A stretch of 64,000 nucleotides of DNA, from NCBI GenBank assembly GCA_003184365.1, contig NKYR01000014.1, positions 372,001-436,000 on the forward strand. Reading direction: 5' to 3'. Shown in pieces: positions 35,055-47,200 of this stretch. Below the pieces are notes generated by a model. It saw only the letters and a list, made by a program, of their open reading frames with translations, ran no database searches and was not told where the DNA came from. The stretch is from Evernia prunastri. Lineage: Eukaryota > Ascomycota > Lecanoromycetes > Lecanorales > Parmeliaceae. The position numbers were made by a program, and so were the translations under genes. Each line of letters opens with the position of its first letter. Within the stretch, counting starts at the first letter, position 1.

Positions 35055-37031
35055 CCTCTACAAAAATACAATCCACAAATCAATTGTCCAAATGGTTGTT
35101 AATAAATGTCACAACAATACGAACTAAAGCCTGACTTATCCGCTTGCTGTTTGTAGATGTGAGAACGCCGATCTCTTGGCATTACTCCTCTACTTACATG
35201 GCTCTATTTCGACCTCACAGAGAACTTGGGCAAGCGGCGACCACCATCATTCAACGCATCCACCTCTCATAGACCACTCAGATGCTCAGCATTACCGTAG
35301 CCCTCCGCATTACTTGACCTTCTTTTTCCAGATCCTTAATCATCCTATGTCTTCTCAAGCAAAATCCATCGCATATGCTGACATCCTCGCTTTTTCGAGA
35401 CCTCTGTAGCACTCACATCTCCCAAAGCGCTACTTCTGGTACATCCTCCAAGCTAGTCCTTAGGTTAAGTCACAAAGTCCCCAGCCAGGAACATAGCATT
35501 CTCCTGTATGCCGAGTCCAATAATTTGCTTGCTTTTTTGGTAATGTCCGCCGCTGCATGCTTTTTCGTAGCCGAAGAAGTATCAAGCGCGGACGTCGTGG
35601 AGCGCTTGTTCCAACAGCCCCAGATGTGGTACAGGGAAGGAGTGCTTTCTATATGGGGCGCGACCCGACGTCAGTGCAGCTCCCATGGCCTGTATCTTCT
35701 GCTGGGAGTTCTGAGCAATGCCTAGCCTTGGGGTCTGGGTATTCAAGTCTCGCATGGGCTTGCGCAGACTCGAAATATGGAAAGACTTGCTGCTTTTGCC
35801 ATTCTTGGTGCTCCACTAACATCTTCTCTCGGGCCTGACGGCCTCGATCTTCCAGCGCATTGATAGTCGAACACCCTTTTGCTTGATCTAATACATCAGA
35901 TTTTCCCCCAAGCATGCATTGTCGCGCTACTGAAGTTCATCTTAGGAACACTTTTCCCAAAAGGTTAGACGTCAATTGATGATAGCTCCAGGTCTGTAGA
36001 AGATACTCTGAGGGACAAAAACTTGCTCTCGATCGATGCGATCAGAGTCTGCAGCCACGGGTTTTGTGAGGTTCATTTTGGTCTACAGAACTTCCTTCAC
36101 AGAAATATCTCCATTCATTGCTCTCCGATCACCATTGACAAATTCTCGGTTCCATTGATGATATTGACTAATGCCAATTGACTAGCAGACATTGTATTCA
36201 AGTCCCTATTCACCCACCGCTCTTAGTATTGTCAATGTCACTGCTCACCACTAGTGAATCTGTATTCCCAGCCATTCCTTTCCATATCTCACCACTCTGT
36301 ACAAAACCTTCACATATAATCCACCTCTTCCTACCACAAGGCTTCATCTACAACAAGCTTCTCCTTCATACTGCACCACTACTCACTCTCCGAACTTGCA
36401 AACACGGTCTAGCCTTTGCGCAACTTAGCTCCATCGACCACGCCATTGTTGAACCTCGCCTATTGACGCAACCCGCACTGAGCTGCCGCTTTTTGACCTC
36501 ATTTGGAGAATCGATTTCGATACAGCGAACCGTTGATTTTCTCGTCTTGGTCAGGCCTAAGTTTGGTATGTCTAGCCAGCTATCTCGATAGCATGCTTAC
36601 AATTTGTACTGCCTTAGAGTACTCGAATACTGACTGACAACAGAGCAATCTCGCGAACAGATAATTTGGCTTTTCGTAAAGCGCCTGCGCACTTCCTCAG
36701 AGCTTGGAACTTCGACCTGTAAGCCATTGTTCCTTTTTATCATCGACTAGTACTGTACAGCCAGTATGTGTGAGCTACTTTGCGCTGCCTGAGCTGAATT
36801 TCTCTCTCTTGACAGGCCGCTATTAAAGACTACTGACATGATATTGGCAGAAATCCACCATTGGAATTTGCGGTGCTACTAGCCCAAAAACGACGGCTTC
36901 ACTATTTCAGACGCCTGCTATTCATCTCTCTGTATTCGACCCAGTGACTTCTTGCACTTCGTCGGTCACTTTCTGCATTCACTCGAGACATCAGGTCACT
37001 TCAGCCGTCTAGTGCTGGATCCCCCTATATT
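35055..37031. other. Gene-free region, probable long promoter/leader
   Basis: Nearly 2 kb between FIP1 and the next start codon. All frames are short or of non-coding composition. The last several hundred bases contain pyrimidine-rich stretches and ATGs that could form leader uORFs. No RNA gene or transposon feature is recognised. Confidence 0.4.
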
Positions 37032-39617
37032 ATGGACCAAAGTTTCGATGATTTCCGAGAAATGCAAGGTTTCGATGATTGCTCTTACAATGGTGTCTTT
37101 GATGTGCCATTGAGCAACGAATTCCTTAATGGTTTCAATATGGAAGACTGCCAAGCTCAAACTTCTGGGGCGGTCCCGTTTCCCGACTATTCCAACCTAG
37201 ATGTCCCTGGCAATTGTCGACAGAGTCCATTATTGCCTTTCCTAAGCGAATTTTCTGCCAAAAACGTTTCCTCGCCAAGCGATAAACCCCTGGGAGCGAA
37301 CAACGATCCATTAATTTCACACCACCGACAACAGCGATCACAGGAGTTGTGCACAAACACAGGGTCGAATCCAAGCGGTAGCCACTTTAACACGAGTCAA
37401 AGCTTGTCGAATGGAAGTAACAACTGCTCCATGCAACATTTAGATCCCTCAATGACAGGCTTGAGCTCTACCAATGCAGGCTCTACCAATGCAGGGCAAA
37501 ATCTTAAACTCGCAGCGCCGTCTAAAGGCTCTCTGTGTGTATCCGAAAATTTGTTCCAGAACAGTCCAGCTACAGCACCTTTGAGTGCTTCATATGAGCA
37601 AACAGCGACGATGGAGAGGCCAATGTCAACACACATGTCCAATGCACAAAAAGTCAACAACACTTTTTGTGCTAGCGTACCCGCTGATCTTCAACATTCA
37701 CCGACATTGAAGTCTATGCCACACCCCTCACATTCACACCATCAAACTCAACCTCAATCACAGCAGTATTCACCACCTACTTTGAGAGCCGCAAGTCACC
37801 ATAATACTAACCCGCAAATCATGTCATCTACTCACGACTTTACTCAACGCCAAGAGTCTAACGCGCTGCCTGTCCACAGTGACCTTCAAAATGCACAGCG
37901 TTTGATAAATAGACCACCGTTCCGTCGGATCGCAAGTGCACACAATCAAATCAAAAGATCTCCTGTTCTACATAATCACCAGCCCTTTCAAGAGAGCAGC
38001 CTAAGAACGTCAGTCACGCCAAATTGGGGGATAAACGCTTGGGAAGCTGGGCAATACCAAAACCAACGTTATCCTGACCCCCAAACTGTGTTTCAACAGC
38101 AATCCCATGGCTCGCCCTATATGGGCCATCATCACATCTCAGGGCACCAAGCAAAATCTATGATCAACCATTCACCAGAGCAGTATTGTATGCAACCAAG
38201 CAACTCTCGAGAAGCATCTTTTATAGCCCAGGGACTAACCGATTTCGACTTCGCAGGGTCGAACCCAATGAGTGTAAAGCGCGAAATGTCTTCTCCAGAT
38301 TCTGAGCACAACATATCCACCCCTATCTTGAAGAGTCAGATAAACTCGCCGAAGCCAGAGAGAAAGCGACGTGTAAAGCAGGAGCCCAAGAATAATGATG
38401 ACAACGAAGTGGCCATCGATGCCATTGCGCTCCAAACAGCGGATTTGACGACCCTGGACGGGCCAATGGATCACATCAACGTTAAAGAATTGATTGATGC
38501 TATGCACAATATAGATGAAGTTGAGGACAATCTAGGCATGCAGAAAACCTGGAAGAAAGTCGGAAAGGCCAAAGCGATGAGAATTAGAGAGGTATGTGTG
38601 GAGCTGCTGGTGAGTCTAGAATTATTGAAATCCGTTCTTAAAGGTGAAGAAGTTGACTTAGAATACTTTAGAAATTGACTAAGCAGGCTCAACAACAAAG
38701 TGGGGTCCCTTTGGGTGACAAGAAAGTTATCAAGCAGTATGCAACATTTCAAGAGCGGTTCAATGCCTTGCGCGCAACCCTTAGGGTATTTTCCTCCCTC
38801 ATCCGCTATACTAGGTGGATTCTGCTAACAGCATTATCTTAGTTTCAAAAGACAGTGTGCAAGCATTTGATCGAGCCTCCTTACTCTTTCCATGTGGTTG
38901 ACGATCCGGAATACGCGGCAAATGTATGTTCCATTCTTTCAGCCTTTACACAGTCCAAAACTGACATTCTACAGCGTGTCAAGAACAACCGTAAAGTGAA
39001 CTTGCAGAAGGCAGAAGCAATTCGCCTAGGCCGCGAGCATCTAGGCGAAAAGGGCCAAGGCAAAGGGAAGCCTATGCTAAAGACAAAGAAGCGTGGGCGA
39101 GCGCAGATGGAGGACGATCACAACGACGAGGTAGATTCAGCTGACGAGTCACCAAGTGATGATGAGACGGACGCATCATCCTACGCGATTGCACCCAAGT
39201 CTGCTCGTCGCAATGTCCGTCCTTCTAAGAGGACTAGGAGCGTAAGTCCTTCCAAACATCAACCAGTTAATGACGTGATAACTGACACTTCCTCGTACAC
39301 AGTCATCAAATAGCAACCAACGTCAAGAGCAGGAAAGCAGCGCTGAAGCCTCGTACTTGCCGCAGGCTCACGATGTTGATGACCCTTTCTCCCAAAGCCC
39401 ACATCAGAACGCCTATGCTTGCACTCCGCAGGCGCAAATGCTTCCGGAACATGACCGCATGCATCATGGTCTTGCCAACGGTCACCACTCGTCGACTCTC
39501 AACCAGCAATATCCCTTTCCATCTGGCAGTGAATCCGGAACGGGTTTTTACGGGGACAACTCCACTGGTGGCAGCGACAGTGAAGGTCTTGGCAGTACTA
39601 GCCACGGATGCAATTGA
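37032..39617 (+). CDS. Unrecognised Q/S/N/H-rich protein, probably nuclear
   Basis: I do not recognise this protein. I model five exons: 37032-38609, 38672-38785, 38843-38923, 38975-39241 and 39303-39617 (784 residues; introns of 51-62 bp). The first about 440 residues are low complexity, rich in Ser, Asn, Gln, His and Pro. SPKPERKRRVKQEPK (about 438-452) looks like a nuclear-localisation signal. The ordered-looking part is about 455-640: TWKKVGKAKAMRIREVCVEL, then KLTKQAQQQSG, VIKQYATFQERFNALRATLR, CKHLIEPPY and a basic segment NLQKAEAIRLGREHLG. Three phase-0 introns fall inside it. An acidic DSADESPSDDETD and a basic RPSKRTRS follow. A long gene-free leader region and this composition suggest a developmental or transcriptional regulator (inference only). 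The first intron could also use the donor at 38593, removing five residues. Confidence 0.7.
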
Positions 39618-40336
39618 GCCTTGCGAGCATGTGCTATGGCCGATTCGATAGTCCGGCTTCAGCACACCTCAGCAGAAGCCTCTTCCAGTCTTGAGGGCTG
39701 AGGCGTTACCGTTTACACCAGATCCGAATCGACTTTCCCTTTTTCTTATACGCCCGCCAGACGAATCGACTACATCTTTCCTCTGCTTCAGTGGAGACCG
39801 CGTCTTCCGCTCGAGGCCCTCCTCGAGCTCCACAACATCTCTGCAGTCTTTTTAATATACATTCACGAACTTGACGAACCAGCATAGCGGCTGCGCATTC
39901 TTACAATCAACATGCTTTTCTCAACATTTTCGCATTCACCGGCGCCTTCGTCCGGAAACACGATCACGCGATGTATCCCCCGGCCACCGACTGACTATTC
40001 TTATTGACCTCTTCAGCATTGCATAGCCAGCGAAGGAGCACATAAGGGTATTGACAACTCATAGAGCGCTGTTGTCACATCAAGGCGGAGAGATAGAAAG
40101 CGGCCGATTGTGTTATTTCGGTTTGTACATACTTGAGCGTGAGTGTTCGAGCCTCTGATGGCTATGCGAGATACTCGTCTTTTTGTTAGCAACCACTCAT
40201 GCGATTCGAATTACACATTAAGACCCGGAATTAATTCGCGGATGCAGTTGCACGCAGTTGAATTGAATTGGTGTGATGCTAGAATCTCAATGCTAATGCT
40301 CGCCAACACCGAATATATCCTGCTTCCCAGCCCAAT
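39618..40336. other. Intergenic, 3' ends of convergent genes
   Basis: About 720 bp between the stop codons of the Q/S/N-rich gene (+) and the TPR gene (-). No coding-like frame, repeat or RNA gene seen. It presumably holds 3' UTRs and polyadenylation signals. Confidence 0.4.
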
Positions 40337-41257
40337 CTACTTGCCCTGATTGAAGTTCATGTTGTAGCCACCAGTGTTCGGATCTTTCTCCATCTTGAAA
40401 TTGTCCGTCGACAGCCCGAATGGTTTCAGTATACCATTGCCCAATTCTTTCAATTTCCCCATCATATCACCCATCTCCTTCTCCTTGGCTGTATTGATGC
40501 GTGGAGGTAGACTTCTCAGCGCTGCCTGGACGATCTTCATGTCTTGTGGTGGCAGCGTGGGCAGTTGCGCAAGAGCCTTGTAATCATCCTCGGCACCTTG
40601 TAGATTTCCCCATCCTCCTTGCTCTGATTTCGCTTTGGCTCGGCGCATGAGAGCTTTGGAGCGTATGCGGAGGATATCATCGCGCCGTTGGTCACTCATT
40701 TCAAGCTTTTTGAGCTCTTCTTCTGCTTCCGCGCCTTCCCCTTCGATCTCCACGACGCCCCCATCTTTCCCTGCTTCATCCTCTTTGTTCTCTTTCTTCT
40801 TTTTGGGTAAGAGCCTGTCTAACGCATCTAGAGCCGCGGTAGCTGATTCAATAGCCGCTTTCCAGTCCTCAAGCTTTAAATGGCAGGCGGCGATATTGCT
40901 TTTCAGTACCGCAATCTCATATTCTAGGTAGTTCGGGCAGGACGACAGCGCTTTGTCATATTCGCCTATGGCTTGAGAATATTGTGATGAGGTAAAGAAT
41001 TTGTTCGCTGCGGTTTTTTGCGCGTTAGACTGCTCTAACAAGGCCTAAAAACAGTCCCGTCAGCTCCCGGCCGGAGATAGGAGGGGTAGAAGTGGCAAGA
41101 GAGCGGGGCCATTGGCAGGGTCTGGGGAAAGGAAATAAGACCAGAGGGAAGGGAGCATGAGGCTTGAGCTTACAGCTTCTTCCTCTGGAGAAAGACGTGG
41201 AGCGACTGGGGCATCAGATTCGTCAGGCCGATCGCGAGATCGATCTGGGTCTGCCAT
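40337..41257 (-). CDS. TPR protein, TTC1-like
   Basis: Exons are 41174-41257 and 40337-41044 (263 residues; 129 bp intron). After an Asp/Arg/Pro-rich start (PRLSPEEEA) the protein has tetratricopeptide units: AANKFFTSSQYSQAIGEYDK, then LKSNIAACHLKLEDWKAAIE, then after a charged insertion LRIRSKALMRRAKAKSEQGG and AEDDYKALAQL. The C-terminal MMGKLKELGNGILKPFGLST with a YNMNFNQGK end is the characteristic tail of TTC1-type proteins, which act as co-chaperone-like adaptors. The insertion (about residues 105-145) is Lys- then Glu-rich. Divergent from the HAD gene across 593 bp. Confidence 0.83.
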
Positions 41258-41850
41258 ATGTAACCGGCTATAGTACTCTTGGATTACTATGTATATCTTT
41301 GAAGGCCCTTGCTTGATAAAGTATGTGTGAAGCAGTACATTTACTCCGTACTACGTTAGTACACGAGGGTTAGGTACTCACTCAGCATCCTTGTTTGGTG
41401 TAGTGCATTACCTTAGGTGTACCCTGAAGGAATACTTTGCCTAGTTGGAACTTGGAATACTTTACTCTAAGCGATAGCCGCCTCTGGAAGCGCGCATTCA
41501 GTCTATTCGATACCGAAAATAAAGCGGAAGTGATGCAAGGAAAAGTCTCAAAGTCTCAAAGTCTCACAACGTGGTAGAAACTCTAGCAAAAAGTTAAGTG
41601 AAGCAAGTGAGGAAACGTGCGAGATGGTGTTGATACCAATACGCATAATGAACCCCTCTCATTTGCTTGGGTTTGCCCCTTCACTCTTCTCGCACAAATA
41701 CAATATGTTCTATAACACCAGATTTGTTTTAACTCCCTTGTTCTCATGTAAAACCCCCCCTCGCACTTTCCAACCTGATCCAGAGCTCCAACAGCACACA
41801 CAACCCTCACAAGCCAGCTATCGGCCCATTCCAATACCAATACCGCCATC
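41258..41850. promoter_or_regulatory. Divergent intergenic region, TPR protein / HAD phosphatase
   Basis: 593 bp between divergent start codons, AT-rich near 41320-41470, with a short tandem repeat at 41543-41566. No gene seen. Confidence 0.4.
41543..41566. repeat. Short tandem repeat, 3 x AAGTCTCA
   Basis: Three perfect adjacent 8 bp units in the divergent promoter region upstream of the HAD phosphatase gene. It could be replication slippage or a reiterated binding site. Confidence 0.6.
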
Positions 41851-42842
41851 ATGATTATGGCAAATCCTGAGTAGGCTTGCTTTTATCCTCCATTTCATCT
41901 GTGAACTAACTAATGCACGCTGATGTCCAGATTTCCCAAAATTCGCGCCTGTCTCTTTGACATGGACGGACTTCTAATCGACACAGAGGACATCTACACG
42001 AAGTGCAACAACGTAATTCTGCATGAGTATGGCAAGCCTTCTCTTCCCTGGAAAATCAAGGCCCAATTGCAAGGCCGCCCCGGTCCCGACGTATGCCTCT
42101 CTCTTCCCGAACCCTCTTTCCCCACCCCCAAACCCCCACGCAAACTGACAAAACTCCATAGTCCGCTGAAATCTTCCACGCCTGGGCCCAGCTGCCTTTG
42201 TCCCGCTCCACCTTCACCACCAAGCAGGCAAAATTGCAGGCACAATTCTTCCCCTCGACTCAGCCGCTCCCCGGTGTCCCACTCTTGCTGAAAACACTCA
42301 AGAATTCAGACACTCACCTTGCGCTCGCCACTTCTTCCAACACGGTCAATTTCCGCTTGAAGTCAACGCATTTACCTAACCTCTTCAGCGCGTTCCCACA
42401 TTCTCGTCGCATCTTCGGCGACGACCCTAGGATAGCCGCAGGGAGGGGGAAACCCGCACCGGACATCTACCTTCTGGCATTGGAATGCATCAACAAAGAA
42501 CTGAGAGCCAAGGGAGAATCCATCATCTACCCCCAGGAATGCCTAGTGTTCGAGGATAGTGTGCCGGGAGTGGAGGCGGGCCGACGTGCGGGAATGAGGG
42601 TGGTCTGGTGTCCACATCCGATGCTCTTGAAGGAGTATGTGGGGAGGGAGAGGGAGGTGCTCGCTGGGGTTGCTAATGGAACCGATCAGGAAGTTGACGA
42701 TGCTCTGCACGGGGCCAAATTGGACGGGACCGGTACCAAAGGGAGGACCAACGGGTACCATTCTAGGATGGATGACGGGCGGGCTGAGATGGTGACGACG
42801 TTGGAAGATTTCGACTACGGAAGATACGGGATTCAGATCTGA
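41851..42842 (+). CDS. HAD-superfamily phosphatase, HDHD1/GS1-like
   Basis: A haloacid-dehalogenase-type phosphatase acting on a small phosphorylated metabolite. Its closest resemblance is to the pseudouridine-5'-phosphatase/GS1 group. Exons are 41851-41870, 41931-42090 and 42162-42842 (286 residues; introns of 60 and 71 bp). The first exon encodes only six residues plus part of a seventh codon. Motif I is FDMDGLLIDTE (about residues 14-24, with nucleophile and acid-base Asp), and motif II is LALATSS (Ser/Thr). The motif III Lys is in RGKPAPDIYLLAL and motif IV is VFEDSVPGVEAGRRAGMRVV. The cap region lies between motifs I and II (YGKPSLPWKIKAQLQGRPG). A Gly/Asp-rich tail of about 55 residues is an extension beyond the usual family length. 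Confidence 0.83.
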
Positions 42843-43091
42843 GTCGGAGTTGCGTAGAGAAGTGAGACGGGTCAGACTTCATGCATGCGATAAAATGGTT
42901 AGGTATTGACCTGGAAGAGAGATAGAGGGTAGACTAGATCATAGATACGTGCATGCATTGAATGTTGCTCCAAATAGTCTTCAATCTCTAAGCATCTTCA
43001 CGAGCACTGCCCTTATCTCGAGCGTTCCGAAACCTTGAATTTGTTACTTTTGTTTGGTATCTTCACCGCTGGACTACACTAACGACTTCGC

Positions 43092-44372
43092 TCAGGTGAA
43101 AAAGAAGGCATTTCCCTCGGCATCCTTCCTCACACCTTTAGCGTAATCCTTCGTCGGATCGAACTCCTCCCAAACACTCGCGGGGAAGATGTGCTTGTTC
43201 CGCTCATACCACCGCCGATCCACAACCTTTGTGAAATTTGGATCGGCGTTCGCTCCCTCGAGGTGGCGATCCGCGGGCGTGACCTGGCCGTTATTCTTCT
43301 GCTTCGTCTTCGAGGGCAGAGAGATCGGGTCGTAATCGTCCGGGACCTGGTCTGGAGACTCTGAGCCATCTGACGGGGGTGCAGTGGTCGCGGCGTAGTC
43401 GAAGAGCGGGGTCGAGCCCGGACCCACGGTCTTGTTGACGATGAAGTAGTAGAGCTCGTAGTGGTGAGGTATGATGATCTCACCTCTCACGAGGAGCAAG
43501 TCATCCACACCGACCCTTGCCCATTCCCTCCTGCTGTTGGCTTTCTCACCGCCTCCTACACCGAGCTCTGCCCCCACTTTTCTACTTCGGTCGAGAAACA
43601 GCCAGACGTAGTCGCCTTTCTTGACTTTACATGCCCCGCCGGGTATGTTTGTGCCGTCGTAGAAGACAAAGGGGATGATGATCTCGGTCGCTTTGACGGC
43701 TTCTTGCATCAAGAGGAACTCTTTACGTAGCTGTTCTCGGGTCTGTGCGTCCTTGAGCAGCGCAGACTTAGTCATCGCTTTGGGGGCGACGCTAAGGTTG
43801 GCATTCGCCCCAAGGCGCTTTCGTTCCGTGAGATTACCAGGTCGCGACAATGCAGGTGAGGCCTTGGTGGGTTCATCTTCATCTGCAGTGCCATCTCTTG
43901 GCGTCAGCTCCGACGATTCAATCTTCTCCACCTCTTCGTCATCGACCCCAAACGACAATTTTCCCTTGGCCACGTGCTTCCGTTTCTTTTTCGGTGCCGG
44001 TCTATGAGGTGCTGAAACACTGTGCTTTGACCGTCAGTCCTGCAGCCGCGAGAAAAAAAAACGTGCTCTGCCTTGCATGATCCCCACAACTTACCCGTCA
44101 ATGGTATCATTTTTATTGCTATTTTGGGTCGAATTCCCAGGTACAGATGACGATGCAGGCGCAAAGCGGCCAAAGCTTGCGGCAGTTCCCTGTGCTTCGC
44201 GCTCCTTGCGCTCGAGCGCCTCTGCTCGTCGCTTTCGGAAGTCGGAGAGGTGGACTAGGCCGACGGTTTGAGATGCTAGTAGATCGGCAGCCGTTGAGGC
44301 TTGCGTGGTGAAACGTGGGTTCGGGGTCGGGACTCGAGAGGTGTCATTTGAGGAGGGGTTGGAGGAGGCCAT
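43092..44372 (-). CDS. XAP5 / FAM50 family nuclear protein
   Basis: Exons are 44095-44372 and 43092-44001 (395 residues; 93 bp intron with a long A/T run). The family is nuclear and linked to spliceosome or chromatin functions. The conserved N-terminal segment RFTTQASTAADLLASQTVGL and VHLSDFRKRRAEALERKER is followed by the splice to PAPKKKRKHVAKGKLSFG. The C-terminal XAP5 domain begins with TKSALLKDAQTREQLRKEFL and VKATEIIIPFVFYDGTNIPG. It continues with KKGDYVWLFLDRSRK, LLLVRGEIIIPHHYELYYFI and ends VVDRRWYERNKHIFPASVWE plus FDPTKDY. The start chosen is the first ATG (MASSNPSS) downstream of an open but ATG-less stretch. It is divergent from the HEI10-type gene over 705 bp. Confidence 0.9.
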
Positions 44373-45077
44373 CGAGATTTTTGAGGATGAAACGTCGAGT
44401 TCTTTTTTAAGAGGGTCGGAGTTGCTGGTGGGTGTTAATATGGCCAAGCGCTAAAACTGTGACAATTTTACTAGTGACTGAGGTAAGTTTTACCGCATGC
44501 CTGAAAAGAAACTCGGGTAGTGAATACCTCTATTGATTATTGAGTGAAGCACTTATTCGGAGCCAACAAAGATAGGCGATATTCCAGAAGCCTCAAATTT
44601 CTGCTACTTCTTTGTTCTACTCTCCTACTTTGACGGGTCTCTGGAATTTACATCCCAGACATAGTCCATATAATATATCGTTGTCCTTGCGCCGAGACAT
44701 GGGTTCTCTCAACGTACTGAATGGATCATCTCTATCATGTTCAAGCACAGCGAAAGCGGTGGCTCTACAAAGCACGCTAGTCCTGAAGGATAAGAACGTG
44801 CAATGCTGCTTTCATAGAACATTTCTTGTGGACCACATCCTATGTGTTAGACATCAAAGATAGTATCTCCTTGATGAATGTAGGAGTAAGGAGCTGCCTA
44901 GTACTGGCCTCGCCGGAAGAGGTGTTCCTTCCTCTAGATATCAACAGAGGAAAGGGCGACCTTTCCTAAATCTAAAGCTATTGTTTGCCGTCCACTACAC
45001 CCAACCAAAACCTTCCTAATCGATTCTTTCTACTTCTGTCGCTTTCAACAAGGTCTTTTCTGAACTTCTCTAGAGTG
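44373..45077. promoter_or_regulatory. Divergent intergenic region, XAP5 / HEI10-type gene
   Basis: 705 bp without a supported gene; one 83-codon frame at 44612-44863 lacks family features. Presumed promoter of a meiosis gene on one side and a housekeeping gene on the other. Confidence 0.4.
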
Positions 45078-46535
45078 ATGGACTTTACGCTACGTTGCAA
45101 TGCGCTCAGTTGCAGGGCCCAGCTCGTAGAGCGGGCTGTGGTGACGACTTGCAGGTTTGTATACCCGAAGGCCATACTTGCAGCGGACTGACAGCAAGTC
45201 TAGCCACGTCTTCTGCAACCCTTGCTCTGACGAACTTGGTTTGACTGCACCAGCTGGTGGTAATCGAGTCTGCCCAGCGTGCCGAACTCTTCTTTCTCAA
45301 CCTGATGACGCTGTCTCCACATCATTGCATCCCACCGAGGACTACAAGACGAGTGTGCTGAGTGGCCTCAATCCTAGTACCATCATGGAATGCGCTGGGC
45401 GTGGGTTGGCCTTCTGGAGCTACCAATCGACGCAGGAGGTGTACGTAGAGAGCTGACGTTGTCTCTTACGTTTACTCATAACTTGCAGCATCTTCCAGGA
45501 GTATACGGTGAAGGCAATGACGGAGAAGCATAACACTCTCAACGTGCAGATCGACAAGATCCTCAATGACGCGAATTCGGAATTGAACATCCTGAATCAA
45601 AAGCTGAACTGTATGATTCGCGACATGATGAGTGTCTTCCGTACTAATCCCAAAAAGACATGCAGATAGACCAGGACAGGCTCAAAGCCGAGAACAAGAA
45701 CCTCGTAACAGCATTTCGAGAGAAGAGCCGCAAACATCAGCAGACACAAGAACTCTATGATCGCTTGAAGCGAAAGGATATGACAGCGGCAACTCAGTCT
45801 GCAGCGTTCGAGTCCGTGGAGGAAGTCCTCGGCAACTTCTCAGGTCGTCAAAGCTTCATCCCTTCTCAGCACAACTCTGGCGCTCCAGAGAAACACCCTC
45901 AACAAGACTTCCAGTCCCCTCATGGGAATCGCGACGGTGCAGAACGAATGCATGCCCGACGGAAGAGCGGTAGCAATGAGAATCGAGGCAATGGGGCGAT
46001 GATGCCTCCTCCGCTCCATCGACCAGGAGCTACTGGCAGCAGCACCTACGGTTTTGGTAAGCCAAAATCGTTGATATCACACAAATGGTGCTAACGATAG
46101 TCTAGCAAATCCCATGCCTACACCATCCAACCATCGCACTCAGCTTGGGCCGACAGCTCAGTCTGCCAACCGCCTAGGGACAGGTAGTTATCGACATCCC
46201 GCGAACATGATGAATAGGGATTCGCAGAACCATACTCCAGGCCAACGGCAATCTCTCGCCGATCTCAACGTGAGCAGCGTGAACAGGAACGGCTTGAGCG
46301 GGTATGGAATGAGTGCGGGTATGAAGGTTGGAAAACAGCAAGGTGAGCTCGCATCATGGTGGAAAGAGTCGTTGCCTGGAACTCTTGGATGCTTTCCAGG
46401 CTGACTGTCCGTCACAACTTCCCAGGATCACGATCGCTAGAAGCCGCACATTCCAGCCAAGGTCAGCCGAATGGGCAACCTCATCAGCAATTCCAGGCTC
46501 AGCAGTTTCAACGCAATGAAGGTGCATACTATTGA
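45078..46535 (+). CDS. hei10: HEI10 / CCNB1IP1-type RING protein (meiotic crossover factor)
   Basis: Ubiquitin/SUMO-ligase-like RING protein; family members promote meiotic crossovers along the synaptonemal complex. Exons are 45078-45154, 45204-45440, 45489-45610, 45658-46056, 46106-46342 and 46426-46535 (393 residues; introns of 47-83 bp). The RING is built across the first splice: MDFTLRCNALSCRAQLVERA, VVTTCSHVFCNPCSDELGL, VCPACRTLL. The diagnostic PTEDYKTSVLSGLNPSTIME and CAGRGLAFWSYQSTQEVIF follow. A coiled coil (about residues 110-185) contains TLNVQIDKILNDANSELNIL and ENKNLVTAFREKSRKHQQTQ. The C-terminal half is low complexity with short conserved FANPMPTPS and LADLNVSS patches. All splice phases agree and the total is divisible by three. 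Only one RING protein of this group is seen here. Confidence 0.9.
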
Positions 46536-47200
46536 TTATCTTCAAGGAGGCAGGTGTCTCGATCTACTAGCATAGTAATCTTTTGCTCGACAGGTAATCA
46601 TGTTTCGCTTACCTCAGCTCTCTTACACTGATTGGCATTGGTCCACATTCTGTCAACATTCTGGTAATTTACTGAATCCGAAGAGTGCTAGCTTGATAGC
46701 TTGAACTGTCGTTGTGGCCCCGAAGACTTGAAACGTCGTTCTCGGTTCATATTGCCTACTCGTATTCGGGTCGATGACTTTTGCATTGGATGCATTGGTT
46801 GGTGGGGTTCCTTGCTGACTGAGCAGTGAGCTTGATCGCGGCGCATATTGAGGCATCTGATTGGACTTGATCCCTTTCACGACTCACGCTAACCTCAACT
46901 CGCATTTGGAAACATTTCACTGGCTCCATAGTGTGCATCGTCTTGTCTTCTGCAGCATGGACTCTAACAAGTCCTAAAAGCCACATTTTCTTATTCTCGC
47001 CTAAAGTACATAAAGCATGCAAACCCATCCCTTTCCCCTGCTTGACATGAGGAATCAAGTCAGATTGCCTTATACAGGAAACAAAGAGGCTTCTGACTTG
47101 GAATTCCATCAGATTTTCATTCGTGTTCTTTTCTAAGCAGGCTCCGAAGACATCATTTCAGAAAATAAAAGTCAAATTCGATCTCCGTCCTTAGCTTGCA
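46536..47200. other. Intergenic, no gene recognised
   Basis: 665 bp between the HEI10-type gene and the dehydrogenase gene on the same strand. A 117-codon minus-strand frame (46756-47109) has no recognisable motif and poor coding character. Promoter of the downstream gene expected. Confidence 0.4.

Noticed and set aside
46756..47109. 117-codon minus-strand frame between HEI10 and SDR genes
   Set aside because: No recognisable motif, poor coding composition, and no splice-supported extension.
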